From the NCBI GenBank assembly GCA_031287815.1, contig JAITSM010000016.1, forward strand, positions 1 through 19,211: a stretch of 19,211 nucleotides of DNA, given 5' to 3'. Position numbers and translations under genes: made by a program. Of the stretch, positions 12,975 to 19,211 are shown piece after piece. The stretch comes from Prevotellaceae bacterium. GTDB taxonomy: Bacteria; Bacteroidota; Bacteroidia; Bacteroidales; UBA932. Each line of letters starts with the position of its first letter. Position 1 is the stretch's first letter. The notes under the pieces were generated by a model. It saw only the letters and a list, made by a program, of their open reading frames with translations. It had not been told where the DNA came from and ran no database searches.

Positions 12975-14012
12975 ATGAAAAAAAGTTTCTTTCTTTTTGC
13001 AATGCTTGCAAGCGTTGCAGCGAGCGCACAAAGCCATATAAACATTCAAATGCTTGGCGCTACGTATACCGCTTTACCGACGGTAAAATTTAGTGTATCA
13101 TGGAGCAGTGTTCCTGTTGTAGACGGACAATCGCACCATGCTAAAATTTGGGTATGGATTGATTTTCTAAAAGTAAATGTTGACAACACTACTTCCGGCA
13201 ATACATGGACACGTGCGTTAATATCGGGAACGCCGACGGCTACTTCCGGGACACCGACGAGGGAAACCGGAAATGACAAGGGTTTTTGGCTGAATGGTGT
13301 TACTGGCAGTTATAGCGAAACGGTTACCGTATCATTATCCAACATTCCTGCAAACACCAAATTTAATTGGTGTGCCTATGCAAGCGATTGTCCACCTAAT
13401 GCCACGTCGTATAGTGGTGGAACTTATACGCTGAAAGGCACTCCACCGTTTACTGTAACCGGCAATGGCACTATACAAAATGGCAATCAATATGTCGGTA
13501 CCTGTATAAACTCACTAACCGATGCCACTAGTTGTCCCGGCGGTATTGGACGAGATGTTGTTCATAACGCTTGTCCTTGTGCGCCGGGACTAACTGCTGT
13601 TGGTAGTTATTGCCGGGATTTAGTAGCGGATGAAGCTACGGTGTTGTCTTGTGCGGCAGTGACGGACGGCGTATTAGAAATCAAACTAAATGATGCAGGA
13701 CTAACCAAAACATGGAATCCGAATTCATTATGCCCTTCCGGGTGGCGATGGCCTACAATAGCCGAATTAAAATGTATGCAACCAGTGCATAATCAGCTAA
13801 ACCTAAAATATCCGCCTTTGAATTATGGATATTGGTCTTCAGAATCAGGTTGTACAGGAGTAGATGTTCAATGTGCGAACAATAATTGTGCTAAAACATG
13901 GAAATTTGTTGCTAATACTTGTGGTTGTTTAGCTTCTACATGCCTGGGCAATAAAAGTTATTCAATACCGCAAAAAGAAACATTAGATTTAGGTGTTCGT
14001 TGTGTTCGCTAA
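12975..14012 (+). CDS. Secreted Cys-rich protein with FISUMP-like C-terminal domain
   Basis: This 345-residue protein has a signal peptide (MKKSFFLFAMLASVAASA, cleavage before Gln19). The N-terminal half (about 25-160) is rich in Thr/Ser/Val and looks like a beta-sandwich (VKFSVSWSSVPVVDGQSHHAKIWVW). A middle segment is Gly/Asn/Cys-rich. The C-terminal part (about 235-345) contains CPSGWRWPTIAELKC, YGYWSSE and a final LGVRCVR, which resembles the Fibrobacter major-paralogous/DUF1566 type of C-type-lectin-like domain found in Bacteroidota surface proteins. Many cysteines suggest disulfides. Binding partner and function are unknown. No promoter is seen between RNA B and this gene, so it may be transcribed through RNA B. 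Confidence 0.75.
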   Translation: MKKSFFLFAMLASVAASAQSHINIQMLGATYTALPTVKFSVSWSSVPVVDGQSHHAKIWVWIDFLKVNVDNTTSGNTWTRALISGTPTATSGTPTRETGNDKGFWLNGVTGSYSETVTVSLSNIPANTKFNWCAYASDCPPNATSYSGGTYTLKGTPPFTVTGNGTIQNGNQYVGTCINSLTDATSCPGGIGRDVVHNACPCAPGLTAVGSYCRDLVADEATVLSCAAVTDGVLEIKLNDAGLTKTWNPNSLCPSGWRWPTIAELKCMQPVHNQLNLKYPPLNYGYWSSESGCTGVDVQCANNNCAKTWKFVANTCGCLASTCLGNKSYSIPQKETLDLGVRCVR

Positions 14013-14134
14013 ATTATGACTACAAATGATTGAGTAAGCCAAGGCATAAATATTGGTTGCAACGATGGCTATGCGAAAAAGTAATTAGGGTAACATAGAA
14101 ATAGTGCAGGGTTTCAAATATGCGTATTTTTAAT

Positions 14135-14142
14135 TATTTTTG
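14135..14142 (+). promoter_or_regulatory. -7 element for the MBL-fold gene
   Basis: TATTTTTG matches TAnnTTTG and lies 19 bases before the ATG at 14161. TTTC at 14112-14115 is a weak -33. Confidence 0.45.
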
Positions 14143-14160
14143 TAAAAAAATAATGGAATA

Positions 14161-14865
14161 ATGAAATACCTGTACGCCCTTTTATTTCTCACCTTAACAA
14201 CTTTTACCGCTATGGCACAACTTCCATCTTCCGATCGCTATGCCTCGCCGCAAGGAGCATTGCTGGTTACGCATATTGGACATGCTTCGTTGCTTTTGCA
14301 ACTGAACGGACAAAATATTTATACCGACCCCTATGGCGAAACCGCCGATTTCAGCGGCTTCCCGAAAGCTGATTTGGTATTGATTACCCACGAACATTAC
14401 GACCATTTGGATAAAACAGAACTGGAAAAAATTGTTACTTCAAAAACAAAAATAATTGGTACGCCGCTTGTAGCAACGGAATTAAACGGCGTAGATGTAT
14501 TGAAAAACGGTGATAAAACCACATGGAGTACCATTGAAATTACGGCTGTGCCGGCATACAATATTGTACAGAAACGCCCGGACGGCGCACCTTTTCATCC
14601 GAAAGGCAGCGGCAACGGATATATCTTAAACATCGGCGGATTTCGTATCTACATTGCCGGCGACACGGAGCTGATTCCCGAAATGAAAGCCATTGTATCG
14701 CCTGATATAGCTTTCCTCCCGAAGAATTTACCCTATACCATGAGCGACGCACAATTTATTGAAGCGGCAAAACAAATTCGTCCGAAAATACTTTATCCTT
14801 ACCATTATTTTGAAGTGGACAAGGCGGCATTAAGCAAGGCATTGCAAGGGATAGAGGTGCGGTAA
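14161..14865 (+). CDS. Exported MBL-fold metal-dependent hydrolase (UlaG-like)
   Basis: This 234-residue protein has a signal peptide (MKYLYALLFLTLTTFTAMA, then Gln20), so it acts outside the inner membrane. Metal ligands of the metallo-beta-lactamase fold are present: THEHYDHLD (His77, His79, Asp81, His82), Asp168 in AGDTE and His215 in YPYHYFE, with an early HIGHAS strand. It belongs to the COG2220-type group of small hydrolases; the substrate is unknown. It is 27 bases upstream of gltX on the same strand and is likely co-transcribed with it. Confidence 0.88.
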   Translation: MKYLYALLFLTLTTFTAMAQLPSSDRYASPQGALLVTHIGHASLLLQLNGQNIYTDPYGETADFSGFPKADLVLITHEHYDHLDKTELEKIVTSKTKIIGTPLVATELNGVDVLKNGDKTTWSTIEITAVPAYNIVQKRPDGAPFHPKGSGNGYILNIGGFRIYIAGDTELIPEMKAIVSPDIAFLPKNLPYTMSDAQFIEAAKQIRPKILYPYHYFEVDKAALSKALQGIEVR

Positions 14866-14892
14866 TATAAAAAATTAAGCTATAAATAAAGT

Positions 14893-16506
14893 ATGTCTTA
14901 TTTATCCTCAAATAACTCTCTACCGACTGGAAACTGCCCACTGCCAGCTGGAAAAGTCCGTGTGCGTTTTGCACCGAGCCCCACGGGGCCGTTGCATATA
15001 GGAGGGGTGCGTACGGCATTGTTCAATTATCTTTTTGCCCGTCAACACGGCGGCGATTTTATTTTGCGTATTGAGGATACCGATGCAGAACGCTTTGTAC
15101 CCGGCGCCGAAGCGTATATTATAGAAGCGTTGCAATGGTGCGGCATTGCGCCCAACGAAGGGCTGGCGGCCGGTGGAAAAATCGCCGAAACCGCCGATGC
15201 GCAAAATCCGCATGCGCCTTACCGCCAGTCGCAACGAAAACCGCTGTACCGGCAATATGCGGAACAATTAATAGCAAACGGTTATGCTTACTATGCCTTC
15301 GACACGGCTGATGAATTAGCCCAATTGCGCAAAACCGCCGAAGCCGGAGGACAGCAATTCATTTACAATTACAGCGTGCGCAACCATTTACAAACATCGC
15401 TGAATATGCCTGATGATGCGGTGCAACAGCGTTTGCTGTCGGACAACCATTGGGTGATTCGTTTCAAAATGCCTGAAAACCGCGAAGTACACATGCTTGA
15501 TTTAATTCGCGGTGAGGTAACGGTAAATACCCAGACCCTCGATGATAAAGTATTGTGGAAACGGATAGACGAATTGCCGACCTACCATTTAGCCAACATT
15601 GTGGATGACCACTTAATGGAAATTTCGCATGTGATTCGCGGCGAAGAATGGTTACCTTCCTTGCCGCTGCATTACTTGCTTTACGAGGCTTTCGGCTGGA
15701 GCGATTCACAGCCGGCTTTTGCCCACTTGCCGCTATTGCTCAAACCCGACGGCAAAGGAAAGTTAAGTAAACGCGACGGCGACCGTTTGGGGTTTCCGGT
15801 GTTCCCTTTGCGTTGGGTTGCGCCTGACGGCGAAATATCGCGCGGCTACCGCGAAGACGGATATTTTTCACAGGCTTTTGTGAACATGTTGGCATTGTTG
15901 GGCTGGAATCCCGGTACGGAACAGGAAATTTTTACTATAGAAGAATTGATAAAATGCTTCCGATTGGAACGCGTGATTAAATCCGGCGCACGATTCAATC
16001 CCGAAAAGGCAAAATGGTTTAATCAACAATATTTGAAAACCATGCCGGATACCGCATTGGCGCAATCGTACCAAACTATTTTAAAAGCAAAGGGCATAAC
16101 GGCAAGCAATGCATACGTGGCTGCCGTGTGCGGATTGGTCAAAGAACGCGCTACATTCGTGGAAGATTTTTGGGATTTATCTTCCTACTTTTTTGTAGCG
16201 CCGGAAAATTTTGATGAAAAAGTGGTACAAAAATATTGGAAACCCGAAACGCCGGATATTATCCGCCAGGTAGCCGGCTTGATTGATAAGACCTCGCCTT
16301 TTACCAAAGAGAAATTGGAAACGGCGGTACATGAATGGATTTTATCCAATAATTTGGGACTAGGGGCGGTTATGAACGCCTTGCGGTTGTGTATAGTCGG
16401 CGCATCCAAAGGGCCCAGATTGTTTGATATTATCGCCCTGTTAGGAAAAGAAAAATTCAATGAAAGAATAAACACTGCATTAGGTTTGTTAAAATCTGTT
16501 AAATAA
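14893..16506 (+). CDS. gltX: Glutamyl-tRNA synthetase
   Basis: This 537-residue class I synthetase charges tRNA-Glu. The nucleotide-binding signatures are clear: PLHIGG (residues 33-38, the HIGH motif) and KLSKR (290-294, the KMSKS motif). The Rossmann core and C-terminal anticodon-binding helical domain follow in normal order. The usual protein starts one to five residues before KVRVRFAPSPTG. Here about 20 residues precede it (MSYLSSNNSLPTGNCPLPAG), and no later ATG keeps this motif intact. That extension is encoded by sequence matching the intergenic GGCAGTGGGCAGTTT repeat. There is also a short insert before the PYRQS motif (about residues 94-108). Confidence 0.95.
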   Translation: MSYLSSNNSLPTGNCPLPAGKVRVRFAPSPTGPLHIGGVRTALFNYLFARQHGGDFILRIEDTDAERFVPGAEAYIIEALQWCGIAPNEGLAAGGKIAETADAQNPHAPYRQSQRKPLYRQYAEQLIANGYAYYAFDTADELAQLRKTAEAGGQQFIYNYSVRNHLQTSLNMPDDAVQQRLLSDNHWVIRFKMPENREVHMLDLIRGEVTVNTQTLDDKVLWKRIDELPTYHLANIVDDHLMEISHVIRGEEWLPSLPLHYLLYEAFGWSDSQPAFAHLPLLLKPDGKGKLSKRDGDRLGFPVFPLRWVAPDGEISRGYREDGYFSQAFVNMLALLGWNPGTEQEIFTIEELIKCFRLERVIKSGARFNPEKAKWFNQQYLKTMPDTALAQSYQTILKAKGITASNAYVAAVCGLVKERATFVEDFWDLSSYFFVAPENFDEKVVQKYWKPETPDIIRQVAGLIDKTSPFTKEKLETAVHEWILSNNLGLGAVMNALRLCIVGASKGPRLFDIIALLGKEKFNERINTALGLLKSVK

Positions 16507-16541
16507 AATGCAGGTTTTTTTCATTTTATAAAAAAATTATA

Positions 16542-16549
16542 TATCTTTG
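16542..16549 (+). promoter_or_regulatory. -7 element for the PorE-like gene
   Basis: TATCTTTG lies 32 bases before the ATG at 16582. The -33 region is a T run (16515-16521) without a clear TTG. Confidence 0.5.
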
Positions 16550-16581
16550 CACGGTGTTATGTATATTTTAAAATTATTTTT

Positions 16582-19211
16582 ATGAAAAAAGCCTTTTTGT
16601 TTTTGTTACTTTTTGTGTTTACGTGTGCAACGCTGATAGCCCAAGACCGTAATGTAACTTTTTCGCCGGAAAATTTTGTCGGGCAAGAACAGGTATTGGC
16701 GCAAGCCAAATCATACCTTCACGAAGCTGACAACTTGTTAAAGCAAGGCGAGAAAATGTTGAAAAATCGTGTTAGCGATGTCCGGTATAATACGATTGCC
16801 CAAGAGAAAATACGTAGCGCTTTGGAATTTTTGTTGAAGGCAAACGCATATAACCCAGACAATGCAAGGCTGAATTACGATATTGGGAAATGTTATTTTT
16901 ACCTTAATTTGGTAGAGGATGCGATTCCCTTTTTGCAGAAAGCCGGCAAGCTTAGCACGAGGGATGTTAGTAATATTGACTACTTACTTGGGCAAGCCAA
17001 TCATATGAAAGGCGATTTTAATGCGGCTATCAATTCTTATGAAACAGCCATAAGCAAGACAAAAAACCTGGATGATATAGACAGATTGAGGTTGCTTGCC
17101 AATCAAGCCAGGTATGCAAAAAATATGATTAACGCGCCGTTGGATATATTGGTAGAAAATATGGGGAAAGCTGTGAATACACCCTATCCTGAATATTTGC
17201 CGATTGTTGCCGACAAAGACAAAGCTATTGTCTTCCAGCGTTACGTCAATGGCGGAAATGATTTGTATGTAACATTCAACCAAGGGAAAAATTGGGCGCA
17301 AGCGGTTCCTACCGGGCAAAAATTTAATTTAGCCATCAGGGAATTTTTCAAGCCGATAACATTGGTGGACGCTAACCGTAATCCGTTAGTGTCGCGTTTG
17401 TTTTATGTAGATTATCCATTTGGTGAAAAAAATTACTTATATGAAACAGTGGTGAGCATTACAACCAGTGGCACGAGCGGCTATATGACCAGCAGCCGTA
17501 ATGTGTACGATGCCTCCGGCAATGGCTCTGCTATTTTTGAAACAAGGCGTAATCCGAGAGGCCAATGGGTGGTGCGCCCGAGATCATTGGGGTTAAAACT
17601 TAATTCCTCATCGGATGAATTCGGCGTGGTGCTGCACCCGAACGAAAAAATTCTTTATTTCAGTTCCAGAGGCTACCAGACCATAGGCGGTTTTGATATA
17701 TACAAATCGGTATTTGACGGAACGCAGTGGAGCAGGCCTGAAAATATGGGCTATCCGGTGAACACCACCGGCGACGACATTGTGTACGGTATTTCCGAAG
17801 ATGGAAATAAATTATATATTTCCTCTGATCGCAGCGGCGGCTATGGCGGACACGACTTGTACGTTGTTACCCTTATGCCGGGCTATGTTCCGCCGGCAAC
17901 CGTCCCGCCGGCAATTACTGCCGACGGCAAACAACAACCTGCAGAATCCATATCCGAGCCCAAAGTACAATACCCGGCGGCTCTTCGTGGTTTTGTTACG
18001 GATGAAATTACTTACAAACCGCTGAAAAACGTTTCTGTTGTTATAAAGGACGCTCACACCAACGAAGAAGAAATTATCACTACGGACGAAACCGGCATGT
18101 TCCAAACAACGCTGACGGCCGGTGTAGCCTATGAAGTACAGGTGAACCAATCGGGCTATGCTCCTTATGCCGAACAAATGCCTATTGCAGACGGCCGCGG
18201 GCAGAGAGTTTCTAAATATATTAAGTTGTCGCCGCTGGCAACAGATGGTGCGACAACGGCTATTGCCGGTGAAGAAGGGCTTACTCCGGAAACAACAGCG
18301 CCCATTGTGTCGTTACAACCTAATTTAGTAACGGCGGAAGGGCGTATTTTGGATGTCGATAACCGCCCGGTGGCTGATGCCATAGTGAAGATAACGGATG
18401 ATATAACACAACAATCACAAGACGTAACAACCGGCGTTGACGGATATTTCACAGCAAAAATCCCGTCTACGCATCCTTATACGTTATCCGTAGAAGAAGA
18501 AGGTTATCAACCGTCCATCACGAAAGTGTCGCCAAACCAAAAGTTAGCTTCGGTTATTACGTTGAAGCCGGAAACAGCGACAGCCTTAGTTACTACTGTG
18601 AACGGACGGCTGGTGGATGTAAACGCAAACAATAAACCGGTAGCCAATGCTATTGTTTTGGTTACCGATGAGGAAACCAAGAAAACACAACAAGTAAAAA
18701 CCGATGCAAACGGCTATTTCAAAGCTATTATTCCTGCGAATACGCCCTATACGGTTACTGTTGAAAATTCAAAATATGAGCCGTACGTAGCGCAAGTAGG
18801 CGTAGACGAAAAATTACCTTCTGTGATTGCGTTAAAAGCGGCCACAGCGATAGCGGAAGTGCCCAAGACAGCAACGGTAGAAGGTCGCATAGTAGATGCA
18901 AACAACAAGCCGCTGGCAAATGTTCCGGTAGTAATCACAGATGCAGTAACGAAGCAATCGCAGAAGGTAACGACGGATGCGCAGGGCAACTTCAAGACGG
19001 CTATTCCTGCGGGTAACGCTTACACGGTAGCGATAAGCGATTCGAAATACGAGCCGTTTGTGGCTGAAGTAGGAGCAGATAAATCATTGCCTCCCGTAAT
19101 TGCACTGAAGGTTGCAACAGCAGCGGTAGAAGGCCGCATAGTAGATTCGAACAACAAGCCGTTGGCAAATGTTCCGGTAGTAATCACGGATGCAGTAACG
19201 AAGCAATCGCA
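16582..19211 (+). CDS. TPR / beta-propeller / CRD repeat envelope protein, PorE-like (partial)
   Basis: The frame is open from ATG 16582 to the window end, 876 codons without a stop. A signal peptide (MKKAFLFLLLFVFTCATLIAQ) is followed by TPR-like helices (about 25-170: AKSYLHEADNLLKQGEKML, LNYDIGKCYFYLNLVEDAIPF, IDYLLGQANHMKGDFNAAINSYETAI). A PD40/WD40-like propeller follows at about 205-430 (GVVLHPNEKILYFSSRG, GISEDGNKLYISSDRSGGYGGHDLY). From residue 467 come tandem carboxypeptidase-regulatory-like domains. This order matches PorE-type proteins, which in the type IX secretion system end in a peptidoglycan-binding OmpA domain; that part would lie beyond the window, so the T9SS role is an inference. 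The domain repeat number is higher than in classical PorE, and the last repeats are nearly identical in DNA. Confidence 0.85.
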   Translation, partial: MKKAFLFLLLFVFTCATLIAQDRNVTFSPENFVGQEQVLAQAKSYLHEADNLLKQGEKMLKNRVSDVRYNTIAQEKIRSALEFLLKANAYNPDNARLNYDIGKCYFYLNLVEDAIPFLQKAGKLSTRDVSNIDYLLGQANHMKGDFNAAINSYETAISKTKNLDDIDRLRLLANQARYAKNMINAPLDILVENMGKAVNTPYPEYLPIVADKDKAIVFQRYVNGGNDLYVTFNQGKNWAQAVPTGQKFNLAIREFFKPITLVDANRNPLVSRLFYVDYPFGEKNYLYETVVSITTSGTSGYMTSSRNVYDASGNGSAIFETRRNPRGQWVVRPRSLGLKLNSSSDEFGVVLHPNEKILYFSSRGYQTIGGFDIYKSVFDGTQWSRPENMGYPVNTTGDDIVYGISEDGNKLYISSDRSGGYGGHDLYVVTLMPGYVPPATVPPAITADGKQQPAESISEPKVQYPAALRGFVTDEITYKPLKNVSVVIKDAHTNEEEIITTDETGMFQTTLTAGVAYEVQVNQSGYAPYAEQMPIADGRGQRVSKYIKLSPLATDGATTAIAGEEGLTPETTAPIVSLQPNLVTAEGRILDVDNRPVADAIVKITDDITQQSQDVTTGVDGYFTAKIPSTHPYTLSVEEEGYQPSITKVSPNQKLASVITLKPETATALVTTVNGRLVDVNANNKPVANAIVLVTDEETKKTQQVKTDANGYFKAIIPANTPYTVTVENSKYEPYVAQVGVDEKLPSVIALKAATAIAEVPKTATVEGRIVDANNKPLANVPVVITDAVTKQSQKVTTDAQGNFKTAIPAGNAYTVAISDSKYEPFVAEVGADKSLPPVIALKVATAAVEGRIVDSNNKPLANVPVVITDAVTKQS
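17980..19211 (+). repeat. Tandem CRD-domain repeats, at least five
   Basis: Repeat starts are at 17980, 18334, 18598, 18877 and 19126. Each begins with a GR-V-D-type strand (for example VEGRIVDANNKPLANVPVVI), then TTD-G-F and a Y-V segment. Distances between the last four starts are 264, 279 and 249 bases. Over the 86 bases visible of the fifth repeat, it differs from the fourth at five positions. Earlier repeats are clearly more diverged, so the expansion is most recent toward the C-terminal side. Confidence 0.9.

Noticed and set aside
16503..16529. Terminator after gltX (ATAAAATG/CATTTTAT)
   Set aside because: The stem is AT-rich, overlaps the stop codon and is followed by A on the plus strand.

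Overview
The window looks like a chromosomal segment of a Bacteroidales bacterium (phylum Bacteroidota). The proteins are of Bacteroidales type: TonB-dependent receptor, ptb-buk pair, GH125, ECF sigma of the Bacteroides type, and a TPR/beta-propeller/CRD envelope protein. The promoters fit the Bacteroidota primary-sigma pattern, TTTG or TTG, then about 19-21 bases, then TAnnTTTG. Clear Shine-Dalgarno sequences are not seen. All assignments come from reading the sequence; no database search was run.

Layout. 1-130: start of a TonB-dependent receptor (minus). 131-870: gene-free, with a 14-copy 21-bp tandem array. 871-3138 (minus): an operon of a coiled-coil hypothetical, rsmI and a ComEA-like helix-hairpin-helix protein, divergent from tdk (plus). 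3797-5840 (minus): ptb-buk, the terminal butyrate-forming operon. 5933-6307: a promoter, structured RNA and terminator with no protein gene (RNA A). 6482-6649: a 42-bp palindromic tandem array. 6751-7263 (minus): ECF sigma factor. 7599-9026 (minus): GH125 exo-alpha-mannosidase. 9325-9400: tRNA-Gly(CCC). 9692-11425 (plus): rplY, pth and an S4-domain protein, a translation cluster ending in a strong terminator. 11579-12556 (minus): manA. 12594-12912 (plus): RNA B, which shares promoter spacing, stem geometry and a 13-base box with RNA A. 12975-14012: a secreted Cys-rich protein. 14161-16506: an MBL-fold hydrolase and gltX. 16582-end: a PorE-like TPR/propeller/CRD protein that runs off the window.

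The protein genes are mostly ordinary housekeeping and fermentation genes. The unusual content is between them. There are two homologous structured RNAs about 6.6 kb apart, each with a perfect promoter and each divergent from a metabolic gene. There are two tandem arrays whose periods (21 and 42 bp) are multiples of two helical turns. A set of short word-like repeats fills the intergenic spaces and reaches into the stop codons of several genes and into the start of gltX.
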